A stretch of 64,000 nucleotides of DNA from Tretioscincus oriximinensis (Eukaryota > Chordata > Lepidosauria > Squamata > Gymnophthalmidae), in contig JAJVDF010000410.1 in assembly GCA_022410635.1 (NCBI GenBank), positions 390,617 through 454,616 of the forward strand, written 5' to 3'. A program made the translations under genes and the position numbers. The notes under the pieces were generated by a model that was not told where the DNA came from, ran no database searches, and saw nothing but the letters and a program-made list of their open reading frames with translations. Positions 11,641-24,539 of this stretch are shown one piece after another. Each line of letters begins with the position of its first letter. Position 1 is the stretch's first letter.

Positions 11641-14600
11641 TTAATGGTTAGCTACCAAGTATTGTTCACAAGTATTTATAGAGACCAAAACATAATCAAA
11701 CACTTCAAAGATGTGAAGTCACAACTGTTCTTGATTAAGAAGTGTAGATTTTTTTCAATACCCAATCCTGGTGATTTGAAAAACAACTAAAACTGTTCAG
11801 TTCCACTGCCATCATGTTTTCCCTTTACAATCTGATAATTATAGGACAAAGAAAAATAAGTAGCCTAAAACTTTATCTGTGATCCAATCCTCTGTAGTTG
11901 ACTTCTGGGTTTTCATAGGACCACATGCTATTATGCATCCGTAAGGCTCCATCCACTACTAGTCTACTTTATCTGCACTGTTTGGAATGTAATTCACATC
12001 AGGAGGTCCCTGATTAGAATTACTGGTAAAACACAACACTGAGATCTGTCAGTGGATTAATGCAAATTAATGCAAAACACAAAGTGTATAGTAAGCATAC
12101 TTGTATCTTTTGAATCACCAAGAATCCCATTACAGAAGCACACCAAAATGTGCCACTGAAATAAGTTTCTGGCTTTAATGAATTTTTCGGCACCTTTTAC
12201 ACTGAGGCATTTTCCGAGATATATTCCAAACTAGGGGACTGCCATTTGGATGTGGACGGGAGGTGCTTGCTCCAAGAAACATCTCCAAATGAGACCCATG
12301 CCCTTTCAGCACTAAGCCTTCTTGATTATATTTGGGATAGGAACCTGCCATTCATGTGTTTATGTAGACTACAGGAAAACCAACTTGCAGTTTCCATAGG
12401 AATGTATTAGACATGCATGCCAGATCCCTATAATTTAAAATAAGATCCAGGGCAAAAAAAGGACCTTAACTTTTAGCTGTTGGGAGTTTATGCTATTTTC
12501 AGGAAAGATGGTACTCTTTTATACCACACGTTTCCATGATCCAATTCAGCAGGCCTGATTTATCCAGACCCACTGCTTTGGACCATGGAAAAATAACTCA
12601 AACAAATATATGCATGGCCATAGGAATTTAAATTTGGTGAACTAGAATTTTGGATTAGCACTTTTCACATCCATTTTGTGCAGCATACAAATAACTCCCT
12701 TTATTCTTACAGACACCCATGTATTTGTAATTAAAAAATGCTTTATTCTAGCATACTCAAACACACTCTTGAAATTTATCATATCACAACAGATCAAAGT
12801 TATTAGGAGGTGGACAGAGAGGATAAGGATATAAAACAATTAAATGAAATGCAAGCTTTCATCTGAATTTGTCCTGAAAGGTGCCACCATCAATGTACCT
12901 GATAGTCTACATTGATCACATGAAAGCTGATATTCAGAATGTGATCACACAGATTTTAAGCAGTGTCCCCTGAGCAAATTACAAACACACACATACACAT
13001 TTATTTTCAAGATTTTATCCTAGAAAAACGTTTATCAGTACTCTAAAATGTCAGGTGTAATTTAATGAAAATTTATTACTATAGACTCATATATTAAAAC
13101 TCAGAATGTTTACCATTCTACATTATGGACTGGTAGAAACAAAGCCTTGTATGTTTTATCTTGCCTTCAAGCCTCAGGAAGGCTATCTCTTCAACATTTG
13201 GGATTTTATAGCTCTGAAATACTTCTCTTTGAGATAGGCTGGGCAGGAAAAAAACACCCATTCCGCACCAAGTAAAAAATCAGTAGCAGAAGTGTTGACT
13301 TCCAAACCTACCTTAAATTTGCACTTGTGTGGTCAAAGTGGTCAAAAGGGTGTCTATATGTCATTCTGAGCTAGTACAGGCAGAACCTTGGGTAGCATGG
13401 AATGGTATGTGGACACTAAGTCCCTTGGATTACTTTCTGGAGCAGTATAAGGCCAGGTGCAAACTCAGACATTGCTTTTTGCTTCTTGGAAAGTTTGAAG
13501 GTTGCACACCAGGCCTTCATATCATATGACATGTTTTTATCAATTGCTGTAAGGGAGGAAGGGGCTGCCAAACATGCAGAACATTATTACCAGAATCCCT
13601 ATATCACTTGCTGCTGTTGCTTGTAATGATCTAGATAGAGGAATCAGGTTGGTCCAGATTCAGCAGTTTCCCAGCAACTCTCCACCTGCTGATTCTACCA
13701 ATTTCTGATGATGTTGGGGCTATTAGGGTAAGATTATGCTGAACAGACCATTCCCTCTCCCAAAATGTGAATGGAACCACTCATAAGTACAAATAAATAA
13801 AAATAAGTGGAATGGAACAAGTAAGTGTTAGTGCACATTTCAGTGTTACACACACTAAGACAGACTCAAATTATCAGTCTGAAGAAACAAAAAGGACTCA
13901 TATAGTGTTGAAAGAAAATACTTATGCCAACCTGTTTCATATGGGGAAGATTTTTTTTATTACTATAGGAGAGGGATTTTCTTCCTGTCTTTTCCCAGAA
14001 ACACTAATTGTTGTGCAGGGGAGAATCTTCATTAGTATTAATGTTATTTGGGTTCTTTTCTCCTATTTTATTCTGCATGACATTCAGAGGCCAGAGTATA
14101 TAAATGCATCAATTTAGCTAGTCACACAGTTAATTAAAACCAATGACTCTAGCTTTATTACTTTGTCCTACTGGATCAAACTTTGCATTTCTTCTTTTTC
14201 TGTCCCTCTTATAATTATTATCCCAAGCAAAGTTTGATGTAATGTTACTAGAGTACATTCCAATAGGGACGTGTTGAACAGAAGTTTGATGTGCATTAAC
14301 TGCTCAAAGAAAGTGTGAAATGAAATTCTTCCCCTTCAGAGCAATTTCTCATGAACCATGTTCCAGCAATTGACTTAGGAGACTATTTCTTGCCTTTCAT
14401 ACTTCCCCAGGCAGAAGCATTCCTGTTCCCATCCCAGAAGAAAATGCAAATTCTTTATTTCAGAAAGTGACCAGATAATTAGTCAAATTATCTCTCCCTT
14501 AGGAAAAATGTAAAAAGCCACCCTGCTTATTGGTAGTTCTTTCGCTAAAGTTAAGCCACGCGGTTGCATTTTCTACAGGAATTTTTCAACAGGAAATATT

Positions 14601-14750
14601 TACTGTTTAAAAATAATCCACACAAGATAATTTTAAGAATTTTTTCAAGTGTTTGGGGAACAATAGAATGATTAGCAAAGTGTGTTCTGTTCTTGCTAAT
14701 TCCTTAGACTATTCCTCAGTCAAAAGTGTGAATTTGCCTATAAAGAAACA
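11641..14750. other. Intergenic, nothing recognised
   Basis: No domain, RNA gene or repeat recognised in these 3.1 kb. It is ordinary AT-rich flank. Confidence 0.4.
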
Positions 14751-14751
14751 T

Positions 14752-14985
14752 TAATAAGAACATAAGAAGAGCCATACTGGATCAGGCCACAGCCCATCAA
14801 CTCCAGCATTCTGTCTCACACAGAAGCCCACCAGATGCACCTGGCAGTCCGAACAGAGGAAACCAAAAGATGCTCCTATTCATGACTCCCTGCAAATGGT
14901 ATTTCAGGAGTCCTGCCTGTTGCTCCATCCCGGAGGCAACATCTAGACATCTATCCTAGTATCCATTTATACCTCTCCTCTGGCT
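14752..14985 (-). mobile_element. CR1 3' end
   Basis: The plus strand reads aagaacataagaagagccat, actggatcaggcc and ccagatgcacctgg, which is the antisense of the conserved CR1 3' untranslated end. The copy is only about 230 bp, strongly 5' truncated. Confidence 0.85.
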
Positions 14986-17900
14986 GGTGTCTCGTTTGGC
15001 CAGATTCTTTTCAACTAGAGGACTTGCCCACTTGGGAGTGATTGTTCATTCTGATACAAGGCAGTCTGAACAAGAAAGAACATTACAATCATATGATCAG
15101 CTTAATCTTGTATGCTTGCATTCATTTTGTATAAACATCATGCTTTGGGACTGGTGCCCAAACTATGGCTCTCCAGATATTGTCACTTAATATTATCATC
15201 AATCTAAGCTAATCTGAGCAAAGGGAAAACTTAACTTGGTTGCTCAAGATTCATTGGAGACATTCATGAGAAATGTACTGCAAGTTTCTAGTTAATGTAT
15301 TTCATTTCCATCTTATTCCCTACTGAAGCTCCATCAATTTTTAACGGTGATATTGTTGATATTTTGTGGCACTTTTGTCTAACAAAGTAGCTCCAAAATT
15401 GACTTTTAAGAAAATGTGAGATGTTTGGATCTCTTACCAAGGGTAGGACAACTTTGTGCTTAGAAAATTGGAATGCAAAGCTAACACATTAACCATAAAA
15501 TAGTGAAAAAAATTTCAAAGGACTCTGACAAACATGAAATTAAACTATTTAAATGGTAGCCTGTGAGATATTTACCTGCAGGGAATTAAGCTTCTCCTTA
15601 TGCTTTACCAAACTTTTAAAATTAATTTGCTAATGGAAAACCAACAAAATGCATAATTGCCTGATAAAAGCATTTTGTTCCCTCTCCTTTTACTCATACC
15701 AGAATATCAGTCTTTTATGTTGAAATTGCATATTGGCATCTTGCATGTAAGAAATATACGTAAACCCCCCAAAAGCAGACACATATAGATACAGCATAAG
15801 ACTGCACCAACACACATGAAAAAGGCAGGTCAAAAGTGGCTTGGAAATGTTAGCATGTGACTTTAGCGGTCTCGAGAATTTTTTAATCGACATGAAGAAC
15901 CTGCTATGTAAAAAAAAACCAATATGACTGAATCAGCATTGACTTCACTGTTTTTCTATTGAAACGTAACTGGAAATGGTTTAGATTTCACAGGGTCTTT
16001 CCAGGAATCCCCCCTCAAAAAACAAAAAACAAAAAAATGACTCAGTTTAATATAGGCAAAACCAAACCCTGCTTCTTCTTGCAATCAATCAGACTAAATT
16101 TTTGTGTAGTTTAATCTTAGGAGGTAAAAGGAAGGTCTGGAAACTCCCTGGTATTCCTGATGGGAGTGCTTTCCCAAGCTTTCAATTTCTTCATTCAACT
16201 TTATTCCTCCCATCATACAGCATCACCAATTTGCCTTGCAGGGTGAGGACTGTTTCCAGCCAAAGTTGACCCTCACCCTTTCTTTCCCATTTTTAGTGTA
16301 TATTAGTACAACTCTGCTTTTGCACAGTTCAAATCTTTTGTAATTAAAACTCCCCCCAAGGCATCTTCAGTTTTGTTTTGGCTGTGGCATGCCTTTCTGG
16401 GTGGCAGGCAGGGGAGCCACATCGGAATGCTTCAGTGTCATTGTCAACACTTGCGTTGCTCATCTGTTATCTGGCAGACACACAGGTGGAAGATCTACAA
16501 ACATAGGTTTCTATACTCCAAGACATCCACGAAGACATTGCTGTGAAATCATCATGGGATTGTGATTTATTGTGTATTTCTCTCTGTGTGTGGCATTTTG
16601 TGTGTTCCAGAAGCATGGTCAGTGTGTTTTACGTGTGCTCCAGCAGCATGGACAGAATGCAAATGCACTCCTCATACTAAAAGAGTCACTTTCCACACTT
16701 AACGCTTCCCAGGTTTAGAGCTTGCATAGGGTGGATAGGGGGAACTAAGGGATACATTACAATCAATTTATGGTGCAATTATGCATTTGTGCAAGTACAG
16801 AACTGTGCAAAAGGAGAGAGTGGATTTCGGTGATCATGCCATTACCACAATTGAAGCTAGAATGGAAAACAGAATGTCTAACCATTATTACAATTGTATT
16901 CTTCTTCCACAATGGAAGGATATGATTCCCATTAATTAGAAAAGAGAGGGCTGACAAAAGGCCCATCCACAGCCGACTAAGATTCATTAGTAGGATATCC
17001 CTACCTCCCTGTCCATTCCAAAAACCAAAGCTAATCTTTCTGTGGGGCTGGGTAATCCCAATGAGGAAGCAGAACTGAGTCCAAGTTCTGTATCCCGTGT
17101 GAGGCTAGAACACATGCTTTGGGGAGGAGGTGTTCACAAAGGCCAAGAAATGCAACACTATTAGCGAACAACATAGGTATAGCATTTTCTGACACTGTTT
17201 ATTACAACAGAATAGTTCTTTTATTGTTATTTTTATGGAAATACCCAACGTGTTTTGAAGGATCAGTACAGCTTTATTAATATAAAGCTGAATTTGAAAT
17301 ACAGTAAAAGTAACATGAGATTTGTATTCTGCTCTTCAACAAATAACAGATACAAGTGTCAATGAACATAAATAACTAGGCGTAGATGAATATATGTCCC
17401 TCCAAACATATTGGGTGTTGCCACAACAAAGAAAGGTTGATTTTTAATATGTCTCAGAATTATCTCAAGGGGAAAAATATATATATATATATATGTATAT
17501 ACTGTATATAAAGCTTTACTGTTCCGCTTTGCGCACAAATCACATGGATGTGTTGCACTGTTTGCTGTCCTTTGGACCATTGTATTGAATGGCCCAGACC
17601 CGTCTAATTTCAGAGATGGAATTTGTATTATGTGTCTTGAGGCCACTTTGATGATTCCATAATCCTTCATCAAATGCTGAAACCTTCCTTGAATTATCTG
17701 GTATGCTCTCTGTCATCCTGGGAACATTCAAAACATCTATAAAAACATTTTATCAAGTGTGAGCATCCATCTCATTTTTTTTATTTTAAGCAGCATAAAA
17801 TTGGTTAAATCCTATCTACACTTGCCTATTCCAATGAAGACCAAGCAACCGCAGGCTGTTGCATAGCTTAGACACATAAGGTAACAGACATTGGAATGAA

Positions 17901-18490
17901 ATAAAACAAAATAAAATCCTATTAATCTTTTTCTTTGAAAATTCTAAATTGTTCAAGACAAATGCAGGGATTTGTTCCCCCTGAAAAACAAATTGTTCAA
18001 AACAATAGACAAAAGTAAAGTAAAATGGGAGCAACACCTTTGATACCTTTCAGTAACTGCAAAGTTTTGAGACAAAGAACAGTGAGCTTGTTTCAGTTAA
18101 GTAGCAATTTTATGTTTGGTTCATTCCCCTCCGTGGATGGAGAGATTAGGACTGGTCCAATGAAATGTTGCATTTCCTAACAGATGTTTGTCTTTAAGAA
18201 AACAAAATGCAGCTCATTGTTAGAGTAGATATGAAATGGTACATGACTCTAGTTTCAGCACACTTTTTTCTGAAAGAATGAAAAAAATGCTGAGCTTGCT
18301 AATAAGAGAAATGTGTTCCCTCCCCTCAGTTACTTTAAATCACCAAACCTACGAACAGAGTCATAAACAGTAGATCCCAACAATCTAAGTAAACTTGGGT
18401 CTTCTTGAGTTAGATGCCACTGAAGATTTGCAGTACCATTGGGAATGTTTAGGGAAATTGTAGGAACATTGGGCATTTTTTGATTTAAGG
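14986..18490. other. Intergenic, nothing firm
   Basis: An (AT)n run lies at 17477-17512. The open frames around 17359-17731 resemble no family I know. No other element was recognised. Confidence 0.4.
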
Positions 18491-18624
18491 CAGGGGTATC
18501 CAATTGAAAGTCCTCCAGATGTTTTGAATGACAACTCTCAGCGTTCTGTTTAGTTCAGTAAGTGAAATAGAATCCTTGGTTGAAGTTTGCGATCATCTGG
18601 AGGGCAACCAGTTGGGTACCACTG
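18491..18624. mobile_element. hAT-type MITE, 134 bp, with 8-bp target duplication
   Basis: The left end CAGGGGTATCCAATTG and the inverse of the right end CAGTGGTACCCAACTG match at 13 of 16 positions, and the shared CCTCCAGATG block follows on both sides. The flanks ATTTAAGG (18483-18490) and ATTTCAGG (18625-18632) are an eight-base duplication with one mismatch. TIR beginning CAG and an 8-bp duplication are the hallmarks of the hAT superfamily. It lies 320-450 bases past the CDH18 stop, just beyond the candidate polyA signal. Confidence 0.85.
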
Positions 18625-18659
18625 ATTTCAGGTATCATTATTTATACTGCACCACAGAT

Positions 18660-18665
18660 TTTATT
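18660..18665 (-). terminator. Candidate polyadenylation signal AATAAA for CDH18
   Basis: The plus strand reads tttatt, giving AATAAA on the minus strand about 280 bases after the CDH18 stop codon. A G/T-richer stretch (gtggtgcagt) follows within 20 bases. It is the first canonical hexamer I found downstream of the stop. Chance AATAAA hexamers are frequent in DNA this AT-rich, and another occurs near 17271-17280, so the real 3' end is not established. Confidence 0.35.
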
Positions 18666-18944
18666 GTGAAAAAAATACACAAAGGGACCATATTTGCCTT
18701 TGGTGGATTTTGTTTTTAAATCTCCAAAATTTGGTTGTCTGCCAATTGAAGATCCCCATTTCAATTATGAAAAGGGCACTTATTTCTACAGTAATTGTGT
18801 ACACCAGTTGCTCCAAGTACTGTATTTATACATTTATATATATTTATATATGCATTTGCAGACAAATCCTTTGTTTTTAAATGACCATTGACTTCAGATT
18901 GCTAGGGAACTTCGGTGTTCCTTATTTGGGAAAGATAAAGATAT

Positions 18945-19435
18945 TTAAGTTGTTCTTTCAGATTCTACTTCTCCATAAAGTTCAGCTAGTTTCTTAAATT
19001 CTGGTCCCCAGTCACCAAGGTAATTATAATCCTGATCAGATTGCGTAGCAGCTGAATCCAAAGAGCTGATAGACCCAGCTTCTGATCTTTGCCCCTCATA
19101 TGCATATGTCTGTAAAGAATCATATGGGGGCACACTAGCATCAAGGTCTGCTTCTGTCAGTCTTTGCTTAATGAATTCCTGAACATCGATACTGTCAAGG
19201 CTAGATGAAGTGGGGTTTTTAGGCGTGGGTTTTACTTCAGGCCGAACGTCTCTCCTATATTTTAATTCTTCAGCTGCTGATGGATTCCGTAGGGCAGTTA
19301 TGTCAAAAGCTTCGGTGTCCTCCTCACCTCCACCTTCATCATCATAGGTGACAACATTTTCCCGAACGTCCTCTTCTGAGATGATCAGAGGCTCTTTCTT
19401 GCTGCGTCTTAGTGTAACAAAAAGTACCACAATTG
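18945..19435 (-). CDS. CDH18: CDH18 terminal coding exon, 491 bp with stop: cytoplasmic tail
   Basis: The exon starts after acceptor atcaccag and runs to a TAA stop at 18945-18947. It completes the transmembrane helix (AIVVLFVTL) and the basic stop-transfer RRSKK, then encodes the whole tail of about 154 residues. The juxtamembrane [15 protein letters not shown] stretch is the p120-catenin-binding region of classical cadherins. The C-terminal part, with [16 protein letters not shown] and [14 protein letters not shown], corresponds to the beta-catenin-binding domain. The Ser/Asp-rich stretch is typical of sites phosphorylated to strengthen beta-catenin binding. The protein ends ESERTT, which is characteristic of cadherin-18 in my recollection. 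No frame break is present. Confidence 0.97.
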
Positions 19436-19644
19436 CTGGTGATAAAATTAAAAAGAATTGAGTTAAGTAAAATAGCTGATTGATTTAATTATTTTTAGGA
19501 AATGAATTATCTGTTTTGCAGCAGGTTAATCCACTCTCTTAATATACTGAAATAATCCACCTAGCTGTGTCACTAAAGTAGCAGAAAGAAGTGCAAAAGA
19601 GAATGAGAAATAGCTATTATATTTTAGTTGCTACTAATAAAACA

Positions 19645-19920
19645 ATAAGACATAAGAAGAGCCATACTGGATCAGACCACAGCCCATCGAGTCCAGCATT
19701 CTGTGTCACACAAAGGCCCACCAGATGCACCTGGGCAGTCCGAACAGAGGAAAGCAAAATATGCTGCTCCTGTTCGTGACTCCCTGCAAATGGTATTTCA
19801 AAAGTCCTGCCTGTTGCTCCATCCCGGAGGCTACATCCAGACAACTATCTTAGTATCGATTTATACCCTTAGTGTCCATAAACCTGTCTAGTCCTGTCTT
19901 GAAACTATCCAAGCTGTTAT
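19645..19920 (-). mobile_element. CR1 3' end
   Basis: Antisense CR1 3' untranslated region: acataagaagagccatactg, then gcccaccagatgcacctggg and the gtcctgtcttgaaactatcc block, where it is truncated. Confidence 0.85.
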
Positions 19921-22024
19921 AAATTATATTACTTTTTTTAAAGGGAAGAAGAAAAACTTTTTTTAAAAAAAATGTTGGACACACATTATTTTCCTCTGAT
20001 TCTTATTAACTGGATGTCAGGGCCAATTAAGTTAGTAAAAATGTCTTGTTTACTTTGCTGATGATCTGTGTTAGCAATAAGTTTGGAGAAAAAAAATACC
20101 TCTGGCACGTCTTGATTTCACAATGGTATTTAAAACCACCAAACATGTTATCTGGAATAGCTGGTTAAACAAGAAACAAGTACAATGCCTATTGGCATGC
20201 ATCACTTCAACACACATTTCTGGATTGTTCAATCTCTTTGCTGTTGATATTTAACATACAGAGCATATGGACAGTTTGGAGTCTCCATTTCATATTTTCT
20301 TCTCAAACAGGTGAAAATGTGCAATATTGATTTCTGTTCATAATAAAGTTAAGCTTATAAAATGCTTAATTAATTTAACACTATAGTGTTGGCTATAAGA
20401 TATCAGGATAAAGCTGCATCAGGAAGGATAGTTCAATTTATCATTTTTATTCCCACCAATCCTAGTGGTTATTTGAGATTTTGTAGATACAGAAGACAAT
20501 ACCTCCATGGGGATTGTCTTACCTGCTTGAGAGAGTGCTACAACTCCTTAGAGAATAATCGACATGCTCCCACCACTGCTGCTTACTTCACTGCCTTTTA
20601 AATACTTATTGGGTAACAAACACATGGCTCTGGAAATTGGACACTTTTTGTCCCTCACAAAATATACCTATTAGTACCAAGGACAAGGCACTACTATTGA
20701 CCATATTCATGGTGGCTCTCAGTGTCATTCTCCCTGCTCTGTCAGAAGGATATTTAATTATTTATTTATTTATGGGGAATCCACCAAGTATACTTTGCAT
20801 CTAGGGATAGCAGAAAAAAGGTTCTGTATCATTAATAATTGTTTAAAAAAAGGAATTTTAGAAAATGCAGCTAATAATGCTGATAGCACTTGCTGAAATT
20901 TCTACTTTGACATACTTATTAACAATACAGAACCCCTGCCCTTTTTTGAGGGTAACTCTCTTTGCATCTAGTGTGAATAAAGCCAATACTGTTGTAGCCA
21001 AGTTTAGCTAAAAACTATGCAGTAAATGGATGTGCCTGTTAGGGAGATTCTATAGGAAGGATAAATGGTCTATCTAATCAACTGATCATCTTGGTGGAAC
21101 TGTATCCCTAACAGCTTTAACCTGTGAAGTCTTATGCGGCCTGCTATCCAAATATCTCATATTGCAATTGTCCTTCACTTGCCTTATTCAGTAGGTGACA
21201 CACATAAGAAATATATATTACTTTTTTTGTTAGCATGTCTTTCTTGGCAGACCAAAACATTTTTATCTGTAACCTGCTTGTAATTATGAAAATAGAATTA
21301 TGAATTAGTTGCTATAACACTTAGCTGATTATTTTAATGATCAAACCCATAGGTTTTGCATACTATGTACATTTTGAAACAAGACCCCTTCAGATCCTTG
21401 TGTAGGAAACAAAATCCAACAAAAGCTAAATAAAGAAATGACTAAACAAATACAATTCTGTTGACTTTGCCATGTAAAATAATATAGTAATAGCATTACT
21501 GCAATTATCTTCATCATCATTAACAGTATAATAAAAATTTAAGCATGTCAGAGGGTGCATCCTATTGAATTTATACCTTAAAAAGTAGCAGTCAAGAATG
21601 GGGGGGAGATCTGTAATATTTGCAGCTCCCCAAACTTGGGTGAGCTTAAAGATGAGGGTTTGTTTGTTTTTTCTTTTGAATTCACCTACCCAGCAACAAG
21701 GAGAACAAACAGCCAATTGATAGAGGGGTACAGATCATCTAGTCATTAGCAATATGTTATGGTACTTTTCACAGCAAGGCCAGGTGATTTTTTTCATGCA
21801 TGAGTGCAATCAGAAAGGAAAATAGAAATAGAAATATTGCTTCAAAAGGCTGTGGTCTGAATGCACCCAAACAGAAAGACAAGTTGTCATTTCTGATGTT
21901 GATCATCAATTTCACAAAGTAAACAACTTCCTTGCTTCAGATAAGAATTCAGTGTTCTTATTTAAGATTCTACCTAATTTCCAGTGTAAGAGACTTTTTT
22001 GCTTTGTTTTCCAAGCCTTATTCA

Positions 22025-22072
22025 CAAATATCTATATGGAAATAGAGAACAAATACCTATATGGAAATAGAG
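22025..22072. repeat. Two-unit direct duplication of about 24 bp
   Basis: The block ctatatggaaatagag occurs twice in tandem with flanking similarity. Confidence 0.85.
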
Positions 22073-22665
22073 TGAATGGACTGAACCTCTGCCAAATGAG
22101 AATATTAGCTAATGGATATTATTTAGATTAGTCCAGACACATAAAGTGTACAGAGAAAATGCATTTCCAAGGACATTTATTTAATGGAATCATCTTCATG
22201 CCTGCTCTGTCCCTTGCTCTGTCTCTTCAGTGCTTTTATCAGGTCATAACCACAAAGATAATTAGCAAATGGCTTTCAGACAATCCTAGTTCTGCTTCTT
22301 GCAGAGGATTTTTTTTAGCGTTGTTTCTCTTTTTGATTTTCCCAAGAGAGCTAGACAAGTAGCTCCCTAAAATCTTACTAAATTACCAAGGTAGACTGAC
22401 AATGCTAATTAGTTACTGACCTCTACAAAATCAATTCCTCTGGTTGCCAGCTGTTCAGTCACTTGATTTAAAAGTTTTCCAGCCCTATTAATTTCAGCTA
22501 AAACTTTTAAACAAAAATCAAAGGCCCTTTTTTAGATTTCTAATTACCTCCTTTCACAAGCAATTTGTAGTTCAGAATGATATTATATTTAACAGCCACA
22601 TTGCAACTATGATCACATAAAGGTTACATAAAAGATACTAGTACATAATTTTTAGAGTCGCTTAC

Positions 22666-22917
22666 CCAGGAGAATGATGACGCACAGCAATATGGCAATT
22701 AAGGCTCCTGTACTCAACCCAGCAGAGGAGAGGAATGCTTCTGCATGGCATGTTCGCACATGTCCATCTCTTTCACATGCACATACTTGGATCACAAGAG
22801 TGGCACTACTGCTAAGGGAAGGGATCCCCCCATCAGAGATCACAATAGGGAGATAGTATACATCTTGGGTAGTTCGGCTAAATCTCCGCCTCCGGGTCAA
22901 GATACTGGCTGTATTAT
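22666..22917 (-). CDS. CDH18: CDH18 exon, 252 bp: end of EC5 and most of the transmembrane segment
   Basis: The acceptor is gttttactag and the donor G|GTAAGC. The exon is entered and left in phase 1. It encodes about residues 211-294. These comprise the Arg-rich ILTRRRRFSRTTQDVYYLP stretch, ISDGGIPSLSS, and the EC5 cysteine cluster VCACERDGHVRTC, which forms the membrane-proximal disulphides. After AEAFLSSAGLSTG comes the hydrophobic membrane span. The exon stops inside the transmembrane helix after IILL; the terminal exon supplies the rest (AIVVLF). Confidence 0.97.
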
Positions 22918-23014
22918 CTAGTAAAACAAAATATTGAATTAGAGGATTTTTTTTTTGTTACCATGGGGGATGCTCTGGTAGCCATTATCTAAGAGGTAGA
23001 TCTTATGGCTCTAA

Positions 23015-23335
23015 GTGGAGAAGAATGCAACACTTCATTGTACTTTAAGATTTAGTGCATCATCTATATGTAATGGATTTCAAATCAAACCTTCGTTGCA
23101 ACTAAACAACAAGCGGGTTGAGGAAAGAAAAAACTTTCTAACAGTCAGGGTGATAAACCAGTGGGACAGTTTGCCACAGGGGGTGGTGAGTTCGCTGTCA
23201 CTGGAAGTCTTCAAACAGAGACTGGATAGTCATCTTTCTGGGATGGTTTAATGAATCATGCATCGAGCAGGGGTTTGGAGTCGATGACCCTGGAGGTCCC
23301 TTCCAACTCTATGATTCTATGATTCTATGATTCTT
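23015..23335 (+). mobile_element. CR1 3' end with (ATTCTATG) terminal repeats
   Basis: It encodes the C-terminal CR1 block RVINQWDSLPQGVVSSLSLE. After the short 3' UTR (ggaggtcccttccaactcta) it ends in tgattctatgattctatg, the octamer repeat at which chicken-type CR1 elements end. It differs from the CTTATG-ending copies, so it represents another CR1 subfamily. Confidence 0.88.
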
Positions 23336-23399
23336 GATTTCCATGTCTAAAAACCTATTATGAGGCTTTCTGTATTCTATGTTTAATTGACTTAGAATC

Positions 23400-24300
23400 C
23401 AAAGTCGATTGCAAATGGATCAGGATTGAAAGAACTTTGAATAGAATGGAACATATCTCTTTGATGGATGAAAAAATGGAGAGGAAAAGGACCAATTTGT
23501 GGTTACATCTCTGGAAACCACTTGGGAGATCTGGAAATTATATGCTAAAAATTATCAAACTCAAGTTACTTAGAGGCATCAACTAAAATCACGAATCCCT
23601 TGAGAGATAACAATTTGGCATTTTGCCTCAATCAATTTGATAAAAAAAAGATTAAGGGACCTTTTTCATATTAAAGGTAACCCACTTACATTACTCCAAA
23701 TTAGATGAATCAAAATTCTAATAATTAGATAGCTGAGGTGGTTATCTATAACTTTATAAACACCCCTGCCATTAAAAGGGCAATGAATTTAGATAGGCAG
23801 CAAATAGAGGAAATAATTATAAAAAAGAGTTAAGGGGGGAAAGAGCCTAATAGGAGAACTATATGATTTACTAATCAAATAAAATTTAACAAATGAAGCC
23901 TGTCTTAGGGCCAGTGGGATATCGACATCACCCCTGCAGATTAGGACTGGAAAGAATGGGTTGAGGCAATCTGCAAAATAAAAAATAATAAAATCAAAGA
24001 ACTTCAACTAAAAAACTGACTAGATGGAAGTGTACTACGGTACAATTATCACACATGGGGGATTTATCCCCTTTGTGTTGACATTGTTGCATAATAGTTG
24101 GTAATCTGATACATACGTGGTATAATTGCAATGAAGTTATGACTTCTGGGGATCAGATATTCCAAGAAATAAATAACAGCTGATGTTACCTCGTAAATGT
24201 ACCTTTATAGTTAAGAAGGCTATATGGGCAGGGCAAATTGTTATCACTAGGGATTTGAAATACAAAGATAAATGGTCAANCTCTTTATGTTATAAATATC
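23400..24300 (+). mobile_element. L1 ORF2 C-terminal fragment, decayed
   Basis: Around 24020-24180 the plus strand reads TRWKCTTVQLSHMGDLSPLC, a stop, then NLIHTWYNCNEV. This is the RW..TP..L and CxxC-type C-terminal region of L1 ORF2. Stops interrupt the frame. The upstream boundary is uncertain, and the L1 continuation is separated by the insert at 24540-25250. Confidence 0.65.
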
Positions 24301-24539
24301 TGTTATAATTCTTGCTAGTTGACGATATAAGAGAGTAGATATTTTGGACTTATTTTCTGGAGAACCTTGGGAAATGAACTGGAATATACTAATTGCTTTT
24401 GGTGTTGGGAACAACTGATGTGGAATTTTGGCTTGTACCATTGCCATGCTCTTTGACCAAAGACTTGTGCAGTAAAAAGCACAACCTGCATTTTGAGCAG
24501 GCTGCGAGTTTTTGCGTGCAGCCCACCTGCAGATGCTGG

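Larger units (their letters stand above)
19436..22665 (-). other. CDH18 intron, 3.2 kb
   Basis: It interrupts the transmembrane-helix codons. It holds one CR1 3' end (19645-19920) and a short direct duplication near 22025-22072, and otherwise nothing recognised. Confidence 0.85.

Noticed and set aside
17359..17731. Overlapping minus-strand frames in a moderately complex stretch
   Set aside because: The two frames overlap, and neither has a splice context or recognisable motif; conservation cannot be judged here.
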